Part shown: in pieces, positions 1 through 11,420 of the stretch
Layout of the letters: every line of letters begins with the position of its first letter
Numbering within the stretch: position 1 is the stretch's first letter
Source: Echinometra lucunter
Taxonomy: Eukaryota; Echinodermata; Echinoidea; Camarodonta; Echinometridae
Assembly (NCBI GenBank): GCA_029962745.1
Contig: CM057157.1
Coordinates: 26,601,953 to 26,665,952 of the forward strand
Direction of reading: 5' to 3'
Length of the DNA: 64,000 nucleotides
Notes under the pieces: model-generated
What the model was told of the DNA's origin: nothing
Databases searched by the model: none
What the model saw: only the letters and a program-made list of their open reading frames with translations
Position numbers and translations under genes: made by a program

Positions 1-1194
1 ACACCATATTTCAGCTATGATCAAGAGACAAAAGACAAAGTGGCTAATTACTTTTCGTGAGGTGAGTACATATTAGACAAAAGAATAAATGGACCAAAAA
101 AACCAAAGTGCCGTTGGCATTATGGTGGCAATAACGTGCTAAGGAATTGCCACAATGGCAACAATGCAGGAGGGGGGGGGGGGGGGGGGGTTTCGAGGTA
201 TTTGTATAAAGTGTCCCATATGTTACCAAGCATTGTGGATATTGAAATATAAACAACATAACTAACATAAACTACATCAAACTCATCACTGCATTTCCCT
301 TCATACTTGATCTGATATAAAAGCCATGGCAGGGGTATCAAGCCGAGACATTTGTCAGTTATACTAAGCTGAGGGTTCATCCACACACTCAACAGTAAAC
401 CGCTTCCAAGGAAACGTAGAGGTTTTTTTTGTATACAACATGAATGGCCAGAAGGGATGAGTGTCAACGCAGCAAAGGACTTACTCATAAATTCCTTACC
501 TGTGCGTGTCGTAAGATACAAAAATTGAAAGAAACCTTGCGTGCACTGCATTTACAATAATGCATGCCGGGCCATACATTATTAGTCTAATAAAGCGCAG
601 TACACTTAAACACCCAGCACTTTTAAAAGATGGTTCCGCTTCAACCATGACCAAGCCTTTAGATGAATTTGGTAATGTAATGCAACAAAATAACTTGACA
701 TCGTCCGAGTCTTACAGTTCATGGCATCTTGGTCTAATACCAGTTGGTCTAATTCCCAGATTGTCCAACACCACTATGGCTAAACCCAGTTGGTTTACTA
801 TCAAATCCATTTGGTCTAATTGCTGTTTGGTCCAACCATCACCTGGTCTAATACCCACTTGGGCTATTTGTCATTTTGTCTAATGATCAAATGGTCTAGT
901 TGCCACTTTTTGTACTTACCGTAGTTGCTTTCACTTGGTCGAATGATCATTTGGTCTGTTACCAGTTCGTCTAATCAGACAGACTAATTGGTGTTAGACC
1001 AAGTGGGTATTAGACGAAATGCATATAGCCTAACTGGAAATTAGACGAAATGGTAAACAGGCTAAGTGGTTATTAGACCGAATGGTTATTATACACACTG
1101 ACTGTAGAAGAAATGGGGATAGACCATGAAGGATGAGGCCAAACAGGCATTAGACAAAGTGGGATCAGACCAAGAGGCAATTCACCAGTCTTAC
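1..1194. other. PAIP1 intron or 3' region: palindromic repeat, poly-G run, no exon recognised
   Basis: No PAIP1 exon could be recognised here. A homopolymer run of about 18 G lies near 173-190. From about 720 to 1180 the motif TTGGTCTAAT recurs on the plus strand and then as its reverse complement (ATTAGACCAA), so the region is a degenerate foldback repeat. Open frames at 120-551 and 560-883 have no recognisable protein features. Confidence 0.5.
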
Positions 1195-4100
1195 CTCCAT
1201 GTTCATGAAGAGTTCTGCCATGAACATTGTAACTCCATGTAACCTCTTCTGTTGTGCGGGGTCCAGTGCCATTTCTTTCCTCCTTACGACAACATCCTTT
1301 GCCCTGCCACATCAGTAAAAAACAAGATGAAAATTAATGTAAACCTTCCATGTCGTTTTACTAAATGGAAAATCAAAGCCCAGTTTCAATTGCATCAGTT
1401 CTTTAGAATAATAATAATAATAATTAATAACAATAATAACAATAATGATAATACTGGTATTAGATATTCATATAACACACATATCCACCAAACAAGGCAC
1501 TCAAGGTGCCCCAATATTACTCCGACTCAGCTAAGTTACCAATTTCAGTGTTCACAGCATTCAAGGAATTCTTTCTTGCCAGTACCCATTTACACCGAGG
1601 TGGAGAGTGGCAAGTGCAGTCTTGCCCAAGAACACAAGTGTCACGGTGGGATTTGAACTCCGGACCTCATGGTTCACAGTACAGGGACTTATCCACTAAT
1701 CCACAACACCATGGTCAACTCCTGCATCTCTGGCATGATGTTCCTGACATGATATACCAAAATGGTTTTCTCCCAAGAAAATCAAGAGCCTAGAATATAT
1801 CAAGTCAGAGATTCTGACACATATGACTACAAAAGACATAGCAAACTTCATTCTTAAATTGACTAGTCAAAGAGAAACTGTACTCTTCGTAACTGTAGCA
1901 GAAATGAGGTTGACAAGGATTTTTCAAAGAAGTGAAAGTGCACTGACCTTTGCTTAATGTTACTCATGACTTATCTTAAACCATGGTTATTAAGTATTAA
2001 TTGCTGTCATGAAGTCAGGCCATAGAGTTTTGCGAATAGTAATTTTTCAAGCATTTTACAGCATTTTGTCTGAATGGAGAAAGTACACTGACCTTTGGTT
2101 AACGAGTGTTCTAATGTTACTCCTGCCCGGTGGAACAGGTAACGTTCTAAAAAGGTGATCAATCATCCTGGCTCCAGTGTATGTGAAGTTTGGCTCCATG
2201 ATAGACTGAATTGAAGAGAGAGACAAATTCAAAATTCATTCAATGTGCTAAGAGACAAGAAATTCGATCTTTCAATAACACAGGCTAAGAGCAGAAATGA
2301 GAAGAAATATGAAAGCAAAGAGAAAAGCATCATCACCACCATCATCATTATCATTATCCAGGGGCAGAGGGGGGGGGGGGGCAAGATGACCCATGCGTGA
2401 GTTTATTTACATTTTAAATGAAAAAATAGGGGTATTATACAGTTACATGACCAAACCCTCTCTTTTCTCATACTCTTCTTTCTTCTTCCTCCTCTTTTTT
2501 CTTCTTTTTCTCCTTTTTTTCCTTCTTTTGATCACTTAAAAAATCATGGGGCGGTCACCCCCACTGCCCCCCTGTAACGCCATCCCTGTCAGTATCATCA
2601 AATATGGCTACCTGTTCAAATATGATATCTGTGACTTCATCCAGCTGCCAGTCTTCTCTGATAGCAGCTGTCAGGATATCAGAGAGGGAGTTCATGCATT
2701 CTTGAAATGAGCCTGGGTTGATACTCAGCTGATAGAGAATGTCTTTTAGGTCAAGAATGTAGTCAGCTTCCTGCAGCTTGATGATAAAATTATGAGAAGA
2801 TGGTAGACATTAACCTAACTATAGGCACCTTATCAAAAGTCAGAGCCAATAATGAATGCAGCCAAAATCCAAAAGGAATTTGCATAGAGAAGAATTCTGA
2901 ATAAGCAAATGGTCATAATGATGTAAACCAGTACAACCCTTTTTTTCAAAACAATACATCCATAAGACTCTGGAGTTAGGAGGAAGTTAGACTTTTAACC
3001 CATAGCAGTACAGAGCTTTCTTGAGGCCTGAATTAATCATCTTCAGTCCTCAAATTGGCAATACAAATTATTTTTTTGCATATTTACATAGCTTGAAAAA
3101 AATAAATATGGATATAACATAAACCAAAATGAAATATAATTGTAAAACTGAATCAGAAATTGCCAATTTGAACACAAAAATAGTGATTATATATTATTCA
3201 CTGCATTGCCAATTTAAAGAGTTTAATGATTAGTTACACTTAAACTGCTTTAATTTGAGAACGCCACACCATACAGCGAAGGGAATAGGCTCAAATTTGT
3301 CAGTGCATTTTTCTTTTCTGCTCATGTATGATATGTACTGCCCAACATTCTGGAACCAACAGATACTGCAAAAGCGTCTCCTAAATGTAACACTGTACCT
3401 CTATGGATTAAATGTAGGAAGCCATTACTAGAAAGTCTAAAATGAAAAGAAAAAAAACCCACATATCTCCTGCTGGAAAAATACTCAGATCAAATCAAAT
3501 CAAATCCCTTTGATTCAATTGCAATTCAAACAACAGTTCATATTATCATGTATACAGGAACTTGCTAAAAACTTGAAATTTTGGCCAGTTACTGACCTGC
3601 CCCTGCCAAAATTATAAGAAGTTGTGTTTAAAGTGATGTGTCCCATGAGTAAAATGAATTCAAACTCAAACTGCACTGTCATGTTTCATGGTGTTATATA
3701 AATGTATTCTAAAATTATTCTAGCATACAAAAAAACTCATGTTTCTCTTTTTCTTCCTCCTTTCAACTCAAAAATTTAGCATTAAGGCTACAGTTAACCC
3801 TTTAAACTCGAAAGGCCAGAAAATCAGCCGCACGCAAAACCTGCATATATATACCTGAAAGGCCGGTTTTCCGGCCAGAACTCATGTGACTTTGATAACG
3901 TGACTTTTAACTGTATAAATTTTTTAACATGTATAAATAACGCCATCTCGTGGTACGATACGGTGTGGAGAGATCCAGCCTAGCATTACGGCTTGGATAA
4001 TTGGAAGTTTTGGATGACAAAAATGACAAAAAATACTACTCTGCAGAGGATTCTTGTGCGATTATCTTCGGTGAAACATCTGCTGATTATGATGAAGCTA

Positions 4101-7100
4101 TTGAGAAGTGGTATTATAGTCAAAGCAGTGATTTTGAACGGACAAAGAAAATGAATCTCCTGTACAAGAAGGTGCACACAGGTACCAGCGGGGAAAATAA
4201 AGCTGGGATGCTGGTTAGGGCTGGAGTAGGTGATCATGTTCGTGGTCATCCAAGTAAACAAAGCCAAGGGGGCGTGTCACAGTTAGTGAATGTGGAAATG
4301 ATTTTTATAGCTAAAATTACTATTGTTGATTATCCCTATGATTATCATCATTATTATACGTTAGTACCAAGGCATATACATAAAAACAATTCATCTTACA
4401 CAGTAGGCCTATAAGCAATGTATTGGCCTGTTAGCAATGTATTCAATCATTTACTTAGCAAAATATGCTTTATCCGAGCTGCCAACTTTAATATTTGCCT
4501 TTCAGGGAGAATTTACCGAGAAATCAGGGAGATCTTTCTCTATTACACACAATCCAATGGAGGTAATCAATGTATGAATCAGGGAGATTTTGAAAATCTG
4601 TAGTTTTTATGCCTCCGCCCACCGTAGGTGGTTGCCGGAGGCATTATGTTTTCGGGTCGTCCGTCCGTCCGTCCGTCCGTCCCGTTTTCGTTCTCACGAT
4701 AACTTAAGAACCGTTTGACGGATCAACTTCAAACTTGGCTCATGTATGCATATGGGAGGGACAATGATCTGATTAGATTTTGGAGTCGCAAGGTCAAAGG
4801 TCAAGGTCATAGAGGTAATAATACACATAAAAATGACTCGTTCTCGCGATAACTTAAGAACCATTTGACAGATTGGCTTCAAACTTACCTCATGTATGCA
4901 CATGGAAGGGACGATGATCTGATTAGATTTTGGGGTCACAAGGTCAAAGGTCAAAGGTCATAGAGGTCATTATGTACATAGAAATGGTTCGTTTTCACCA
5001 TAACTCAACAACCATTTGACCGATCAACCTCAAACTTGGCACAGGTATGCATATAGGAGGGACAATGATCTGATTAGATTTGGGGTCACAAGGTCAAAGG
5101 TCAAGGTCAAAGCTGTCATTGTATAAATGAAAATAAAGCAACATGAAGTGCCATTTATTTCTGATCTGGTAATGGCGGAGGCATAAAGTTCGACCACGCG
5201 TGGTCGAAGATTCATCTAGTTCACTCTAAAATCAGTCAATTTTCAGGGAGTCTACCTAACAATCAGGGAGACTTGGCAGCTCTGCTTTATGTGTGCAAAT
5301 AATTCAGGGTGAGGGTCACGACCCGTTCTCGCGATAACTTAAGAACCATTTGACAGATTGGCTTCAAACTTACCTCATGTATGCACATGGAAGGGACGAT
5401 GATCTGATTAGATTTTGGAGTCTCAAGGTCAAAGGTCAAGGTCATAGAGGTAATAATACACATAAAAATGGCTCGTTCTCGCGATAACTTAAGAACCATT
5501 TGACAGATTGGCTTCAAACTTGGCTCATGTATGCACATGGAAGGGACAATGATCTGATTAGATTTGGGGATCACAAAGTCAAAGGTCAAAGGTCATAGAG
5601 GTCATTATGTACATAGAAATGGTTAGTTCTTATGATAACTCAGTAACCATTTGACGGTTCAACAAACTTGGCTCATGTATGCATATGGAAAGGGCAATGC
5701 TCTCATTAGATTTGGGGTCACAAGGTCAAAGGTCAAGGTCAAAGCTGTCATTGTATAAATGAAAATAAAGCAACATGAAGTGCCATTTATTTCTGATCTG
5801 GTAATGGCGGAGGCATAAAGTTCGACCACGCGTGGTCGAAGATTCATCTAGTTCACTCTAAAATCAGTCAATTTTCAGGGAGTCTACCTAACAATCAGGG
5901 AGACTTGGCAGCTCTGCTTTATGTGTGCAAATAATTCAGGGTGAGGGTCACGACCCGTTCTCGCGATAACTTAAGAACCATTTGACAGATTGGCTTCAAA
6001 CTTACCTCATGTATGCACATGGAAGGGACGATGATCTGATTAGATTTGGAGTCTCAAGGTCAAAGGTCAAGGTCATAGAGGTAATAATACACATAAAAAT
6101 GGCTCGTTCTCGCGATAACTTAAGAACCATTTGACAGATTGGCTTCAAACTTGGCTCATGTATGCACATGGAAGGGACAATGATCTGATTAGATTTGGGG
6201 ATCACAAAGTCAAAGGTCAAAGGTCATAGAGGTCATTATGTACATAGAAATGGTTAGTTCTTATGATAACTCAGTAACCATTTGACGGTTCAACAAACTT
6301 GGCTCATGTATGCATATGGAAAGGGCAATGCTCTCATTAGATTTGGGGTCACAAGGTCAAAGGTCAAGGTCAAAGCTGTCATTGTATAAATGAAAATAAA
6401 GCAACATGAAGTGCCATTTATTTCTGATCTGGTAATGGCGGAGGCATAAAGTTCGACCACGCGTGGTCGAAGATTCATCTAGTTCACTCTAAAATCAGTC
6501 AATTTTCAGGGAGTCTCCCTGACAATCAGGGAGACTTGGCAGCTCTGCTTTATGTGTGCAAATAATTCAGGGTTCAGAGGGTTAAAAAAAAAACAATAAA
6601 AAATGTTAATACTAACCACTTCTTCTGGTAACCCATTCCAGTATTTCCCTGGCACAAACTCTACAGCTGTGGCCGACAATGTCATCACTCTAGCCTTGTG
6701 GACTTCTTAAGGAAAAAGAGTAGTCAAATTAGGTGGGTAGCTAGCAGTACAGATCTGTTTGGAAGAGAAATTTCAGGTTGAATGAACTTTGTCATAAACT
6801 CATGATTTTATTATCCATCTTTCAAGAAAAAAACTGGTGTATAATGTAAACAAATGAAGCAAATTATGGGTTTTTAATTGTAGAGAAAGAAAGACACTCA
6901 GACTCAGAGAAAAACATGTGTTGAGAATTAATTCAATTTTTAAGCGAAATGTTAGACTCTAGACTCTAATGTGAAATTAAGCATTTAAAGAATCTGAATA
7001 TTAAAGAAATTCTTGTTGAATTTTAGGTCAAATCTTGGCATTATCGTGAAATAGGAAACCACCGTTCACTCTGCATAGCAGTGCTTTATTCAGTCACACA

Positions 7101-8698
7101 CATTGGTTTCCTATTTCTTCTTCTTCTTCTTCTTCAGGGTTGATCTGCCTCCTTCAAGAGTGAAGATTCTTGCAGATGTAATTGATGCAGTGTGTGTAGG
7201 TAGTTGGGTTCAAGTGCAGTGTGTGTATTTACAAGGTGCAAGTAAAAAGTCTTGCTGGTTTAGCTCTGGCCTTCCGCCAGACTTAGACGGAAGGCTATTG
7301 GATTAGTGGCATTGATGGAGCTAGATGGGAGTGCATTCCATGCCTTGACAGTCCTTGGAAAGAAGGACTGTTTGTAAAGTTCTGTCCTGCATTGGGGGAT
7401 CTGGTAGCCAGCTGCATGCGTAGATCAAGTTCTTGTTCGACCAGTAATTGGAACAATGTACACATTCACTGGGAAATCCACAAGATTGAAGTGTAGCTTG
7501 TACATGTACATGAGCACCAGTCTTGAGTCTTCTCTGCGCTTTTCAAGAGGTATCCAGCCAAGGTTCTCAAGCATGGTTGTGACGCTTGAGGTGTTGTGGT
7601 ATTTGTTCATCACAAATCTTGCTGCTCTACGCTGGACCATTTCTACTTGATGGATTATGTGGTTGGTAGAAGGGTCCCAAATTGAACTGCTGTACTCTAC
7701 AAGCGGGCTTTGTAGGCTGTAGGTTTCAGTTTGGGCGAGTTGATACGTAGACTCCGGCAGAGGAAGGCAAGAGTATTATTGGCTTTGCGATTGATGTTTG
7801 CAGCATGCTCGATCCATTTCAGGTCAGCTGTGATGGTGACTCCAAGGCATTTGATTGCATTGGCCTCTTTAAGGGGAGCAGTGGTTAGAGTGTAGTTATG
7901 GGCAATCCCACTTCTCTTCCTTGAGATTCTGATCCGACTGATCTGAGTAACCCAAGGTAGTTTACCTCTGGTCTTTGTCATCTTATGAGGTATGTACTTC
8001 TCTACGGCACTCTCAAGACCTGTTTTGATGATAAGCCATAGATTCTAGTTCATTCAAAGAGGAAGTGGAAGCCTTTCTATCTCCTGGGACAAGGTTCTCA
8101 TGCTTTTGGGAAGCTCTTCCCAGTCAGCCTTGTTGTATAGTAAGATCTTCCTCTGCTTCATGTTATCTGGTTATGTCTCACTGCCTTCATGTCCACCACG
8201 ACTAGAGGGCAGTCATGGTCACTCAGACACCCCTGACCTGGAACCACTTTGAGATCTGTAGATCGTCTAGATCTAGACCCCTAATCAATCTTTTCATGTC
8301 TTTGTACTATTGACAATACTATTGTACACAATTTCGCGCGTCATTTTAAGAGTGGTTTCCTAAACCATGATATGGCCCAAATCTTCTTAGGTGTGCGGAC
8401 ATAGGGCTCCCCATCATAAACATTTGAACTTAACCACTGTAAAACTAACTTGTTAGTTAGACTTTGCTTGTGTTACTCGTCTTCATAACCACGGATAACA
8501 ATACACGCACCTCAATAGGTGGGACATGGTTGTTTTGTATTTCCTACAACAGCTGCCTTTTTCGTCGAGTCAAAAATATTATGATTAGACACAGATAACT
8601 TCTGCATTTCGAAAGAAGGAAAATTTGATAACTGAATAAATAACTCACAATGTTCAAAAGATACAAAACAATGCCAGATTCTTACCTAGGGCCGTCAT
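1195..8698 (-). CDS. PAIP1: PAIP1-like poly(A)-binding-protein-interacting protein, 5' part (partial)
   Basis: I assembled five coding exons on the minus strand: 8686-8698 (start codon at 8696-8698), 6617-6705, 2612-2770, 2093-2205 and 1195-1303. All splice sites are AG/GT and the phases match at every junction, giving the first 161 residues. Exon 2 encodes a PAM2-like motif (core LSATAVEFVPG), the peptide that binds the MLLE domain of poly(A)-binding protein. Exons 3-5 encode the start of a MIF4G domain; NPGSF, PNFTYTGAR, NIRTLVNQR and MAELFMNME align with human PAIP1 positions NQPGSF-like, PNFSYMGAR, NFRQLLLQR and LGELYLNLE. In known PAIP1 proteins this domain contacts eIF4A/eIF3 in the cytoplasm and stimulates translation. 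Exon 3 could instead start at 2776, which would add two residues. The rest of MIF4G and the acidic C-terminus lie beyond position 1. A five-residue first exon is unusual, so an alternative upstream start is possible. Confidence 0.85.
1408..1745 (-). repeat. tRNA-derived SINE
   Basis: Read on the minus strand, this has an A-box-like GGATTAGTGGATAAG, then the B-box GAGTTCAAATCCC, the two halves of an RNA polymerase III internal promoter. A tRNA-unrelated body with TTGGGCAAGACTGCACTT follows, a layout common in animal SINEs. It ends in an (ATA)n-rich tail at about 1408-1440. It lies in an intron of the PAIP1-like gene. A functional tRNA is unlikely because the cloverleaf does not close and the body continues past the acceptor region. 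Confidence 0.7.
2995..3411. mobile_element. TTAA-flanked MITE, family A
   Basis: The element is bounded by TTAA at 2995-2998 and 3408-3411. Its left end (AACCCATAGCAGTACAGAGC) is the reverse complement of the right end of the element at 38398-38815. Both also share an internal CCTCAAATTGGCAA segment. It sits in the intron between exons 2 and 3 of the PAIP1-like gene. TTAA duplication points to piggyBac-type mobilisation. No coding capacity is visible. Confidence 0.7.
4606..5187. mobile_element. Nested MITE with TTTATGCCTCCGCC termini
   Basis: Terminal inverted repeats are TTTATGCCTCCGCC on the left and GGCGGAGGCATAAA on the right. Next to the left end is a short (TCCG)n tract. The interior holds about three diverged copies of a ~150-bp unit, recognisable by CGATAACTTAAGAACC and AAGGTCAAAGGTCA. 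Just outside the right end lies the palindrome TTCGACCACGCGTGGTCGAA. Confidence 0.7.
5189..6560. repeat. 632-bp tandem duplication inside the piggyBac-like element
   Basis: The palindrome TTCGACCACGCGTGGTCGAA recurs at 5189, 5821 and 6452, spacings of 632 and 631 bp. Each unit contains the right part of the nested MITE plus host-element DNA with the phrase AATCAGGGAGACTTGGCAGC. The array therefore formed after the MITE inserted. Repeated short open frames on the minus strand here only mirror the repeats. Confidence 0.85.
7270..8290 (-). mobile_element. Non-LTR retrotransposon fragment with internal deletion
   Basis: In minus orientation the order is: an endonuclease-like PGVSDHDCPLVVVD at about 8190-8235, a linker-like LLYNKADWEELP near 8130 and IPHKMTKTRGKLPWVTQ near 7950-8000. 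The end of the reverse transcriptase follows, with CLGVTITADLKW at about 7850 and MVQRRAARFV near 7630. The conserved catalytic core of the reverse transcriptase is missing between the linker and the thumb region. At least one frameshift separates the last two blocks. The element is dead and lies in intron 1 of the PAIP1-like gene. Confidence 0.8.
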
Positions 8699-8850
8699 CT
8701 GCGATCGCTCACTCTAATTAAAAATATTCCTTAGGCTTAGCTGCAGCTCGCTCAAATATCGAGCCAAAGACATTGGATTACAAGGCAAATTACTCTAGCC
8801 TACTTCCGTAGTACGTTTTGGCAAGGGTAAATGCTGTGTTAAAAAATGGA
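8686..8850 (-). promoter_or_regulatory. Probable 5' end and promoter area of the PAIP1-like gene
   Basis: The first coding exon encodes only MTAL plus one base before a strong donor (G|GTAAGA). The DNA just upstream in minus orientation should therefore hold the 5' UTR and core promoter. No TATA box or initiator can be assigned by eye. The ATG context has C at -3, which is not strong. Confidence 0.35.
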
Positions 8851-9048
8851 TTCGGAAAATTGCTTCCGCCCTTGATATAACGTGTGAAAAGATGTCTAAT
8901 CTATTCTTGATATTTCATATCTAAAACTTTGTTTTTAAAGTCTGATTTTTCACGAACAGAAGAATGGATAGTTAAAAGAGCATTTTATAAAACTTTATTT
9001 TCAATAAATGGCACTAAAAAAGGATCATGCCTGCTTAATTTTTGACAG

Positions 9049-10140
9049 AGTCACCTGCCTTAGGGATAACACGTAAAAACAGGGATTTTAAGACTGATTG
9101 TAGTTGCCCTATTACTGATTTGAATTTATTTCAAATGTGATTTATATGTAATTTGAGACTTTGGAAAAGATTATTAAAGGCTCAAAAAAATTCAAAGACT
9201 CCCCATAAATTTCGGGTACTATGCATGCTTTGGTCCTAGAAGCTGCCATATAGGCTAACACGCAAAACCAGATATTTTTAAATGAGTTTAATTCCCCTAA
9301 CGTTTATTCGAATTTACGGAAGAAGTAATTTACATAAAATTTCAAACTCTGAAAATATATAATTCAGGCTCCATGAGTAAAATAGACCCCCATAAATTCC
9401 CGGGAATATGCATATTTTTGCTTTGAAAAATCTTGCCTGCCATAGGTTTACACGTGAAAACAAGCAATTTTTAAATAATTATAGTTCCCCTATTACTACT
9501 TTTAATTTATTTCAAATGTGAGTTATATGTAATTTGAGACTTTGGAAAAGATTACTAAAGGCTCAAAAAAATTCAAAGACTCCCCATAAATTTCGGGTAC
9601 TATGCATGCTTTTGACCCTCTAGCTGCCATAGGTTAATACACAAAAACAGGGAATTTGAAATTAAAGACGCCCAGTCGTGGGCTTTCATGGAGACTTTGA
9701 CACCATGGGTGCTTACCCAGTAACAGGTGTTGTCCATCACTATGAGTTTTATGACCGACAGACCTTATGTAATGCTCTGTATATTCCACCTTTAGCCCCA
9801 TATGGCAAAGTTATTATCTCACTTTCCCTGGCCCGAGAATGCCCGAAGCATGCCGAAGAATATTTATGGTGGGACAGCTTATTTTGCTGTGCTCCAGAAA
9901 TGTAGCTCTATTACAGGTATTTCCAGTGCTTTTCACAAAGTCTGGTGTCAGCAAATTTTGATCCACTCCCCATGTAAGCCCACGACTGAATGTCTTTAAG
10001 TTAATTCCCCTAGGATTGATCTAGATATATGGAAAAGGTGATTCACATAAAAATTCAAACACTGAAAATATATAATTGAACCTCGATGAGTCCAGTAGAC
10101 CCCCCATAAATCCCCGGGAATATGCATGCTTTTGACCATT
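9049..10140. repeat. Diverged ~190-bp satellite with dimer (A-B) organisation
   Basis: Units start near 9049 (A), 9241 (B), 9431 (A) and 9623 (B). A units share GACTTTGGAAAAGATTA and ACTCCCCATAAATTTCGGG. B units share TTTAATTCCCCTA and CCATAAATTCCCGGGAATAT-like text. A resembles A more than B, so the repeating block is about 380 bp. The last B unit is split by the TTAA element at 9662-9999. Confidence 0.75.
9662..9999. mobile_element. TTAA MITE, 338 bp, inserted in a satellite unit
   Basis: The left end is TTAAAGACGCCCAGTCGTGG and the right end, read on the other strand, is TTAAAGACATTCAGTCGTGG, both followed by GCTT. TTAA is the presumed target duplication. Removing it rejoins satellite sequence that matches the uninterrupted unit near 9280. 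The 75-codon open frame at 9678-9905 has no recognisable product. Confidence 0.8.
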
Positions 10141-10555
10141 TTTTAAATGTTTGTAATACTGCACGTGAAACCGTTTGCTGTTATCGATGACGCGCGATAT
10201 GGCTTTACCACGTACCATGCCATGTACTACAATACGTACGCGTGCTTTATTTCTGGACTGAAAGTTCTTCGTAAATATAATTCTTTGATCGAGCTAGCTG
10301 TAGACTAGACATACAAAATTTGTGTTGTACGCGTACGCGCAACGCGAAAGCGCAAAAAAGATAAAAAAAAAGAAACTTAGAAGAAAAAAGGGGGGCGGGG
10401 CGGGGCGAGGAGGGTGAAGGGTGGAGTTAGGGGTCTGTCCATCGTCCGTCGGGGTATACTGCATGTCGTCCTATTGATAGTCATTAATAATGTTATCCAA
10501 CCCCGCATGAACGATCCATATGGAACTCCCCCCCCCCCCCCAAAAAAAAAAAAAA

Positions 10556-10608
<53 letters not shown>

Positions 10609-11420
10609 AAAATAAGGGGATTTTTACAATCGGCGCAACCTCTACAGAATCTTAGGACGAGGGCTTCTGGTCTGATGCACTAACAGCTAAAATCAATTTT
10701 AAGTGAGAGAAAATCAAGTTAGGATCCTAAAACTAATTTTACTAGTCTCACTGATTGATTTTAGCTGACACCCTGATCTGAGGGGATTCGGCTGGTTTTC
10801 AAAACTTAATCCAAGTAGAGAGAGCTCCTGCAGCGGAGGTGCATCAAAAGGGCATCAATCTCCATTAAAATTATTCAAAAATTCGATCGCTGACCGTAGC
10901 ACAACAGCAACCCCCCCCCCCCCCCGCAACAAAAAAGAAAAATCCTTGGCTTAAAATTGTTAGGGGGACATACCGGAAGACAACTGAAAACAAGCAAGAA
11001 AAAAAGTCCTCAGCCTAGCTCTCAGCTTAACCCCCCCCCCCAAAAAAAAAAAAAAATGAAAAAAATATGAATTCATAATTTGCTGACAGTTCTGCTTCAG
11101 TTCTTTTTTTCTGAAATCTAGGGGGCATACCCTATTGTGTCTCTTACCCTTAACATTTTCGGGATGAGTTCCCCCCCCCCCCCCCCCCTCCGATTGTGAT
11201 GCAATGCACCCTCTGACCCAGGGGCGTAGCTAGACCTTTTTCAGTGGGGGGGGGGGGGGTGTAGAGGCCACTGATTACCCACAAACATTGTCACCGATTA
11301 CCGACGACCAACATCTATTACTTAAACCGTCTAAAGCCCATGGGGCACTTTCAATTGTGTGCCTCTATCATATTTTCCTTCGTCTCTCCTACACATTTTC
11401 ATTCAATTTCAACCAGATTT
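10141..11420. repeat. Intergenic repeat DNA: homopolymers and (AAAT)n microsatellite
   Basis: No gene is visible. The stretch holds an (AAAT)n microsatellite at about 10551-10606 and runs of ten or more C or G near 10530, 10911, 11031, 11171 and 11247. The phrase GGGGCGTAGCTAGAC near 11222 recurs in the repeats at 13.8 kb. A weak palindrome (AGCTAAAATCAATTTTA and its partner) spans about 10686-10768. Confidence 0.6.

Larger units (their letters stand above)
3794..6585. mobile_element. piggyBac-like element (decayed), 2.8 kb
   Basis: The ends are TTAACCCTTTAAACTCGAA at 3794 and, on the other strand, TTAACCCTCTGAACCCTGAA at 6585. These are imperfect inverted repeats opening with CCCT inside TTAA, the hallmark of piggyBac. 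An open frame at 4001-4414 might be a remnant of element coding sequence, but I could not align it to a transposase. The interior is taken up by a nested MITE (4606-5187) and a 632-bp tandem duplication. The whole element lies in the PAIP1 intron between exons 2 and 3. Confidence 0.7.

Noticed and set aside
1500..1745. A genuine tRNA gene on the minus strand
   Set aside because: A and B boxes are present, but the sequence continues as a SINE body with a simple-repeat tail and no closed acceptor stem.
1885..1900. Possible 9-nt micro-exon of the PAIP1-like gene after a CTACAG acceptor
   Set aside because: Exon 4 (2093-2205) and exon 5 (1195-1303) join directly in phase and align with human PAIP1 at nearly the right length; the donor here is weak.
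3986..4414. Transposase of the piggyBac-like element
   Set aside because: The 137-codon frame is in the expected place but I could not match any transposase motif, so it is left unassigned.
4694..6478. Repeated minus-strand frames with MTFDLVTPKSNQIIVP-type text
   Set aside because: They mirror the nested MITE and its tandem copies; no conserved protein is visible.
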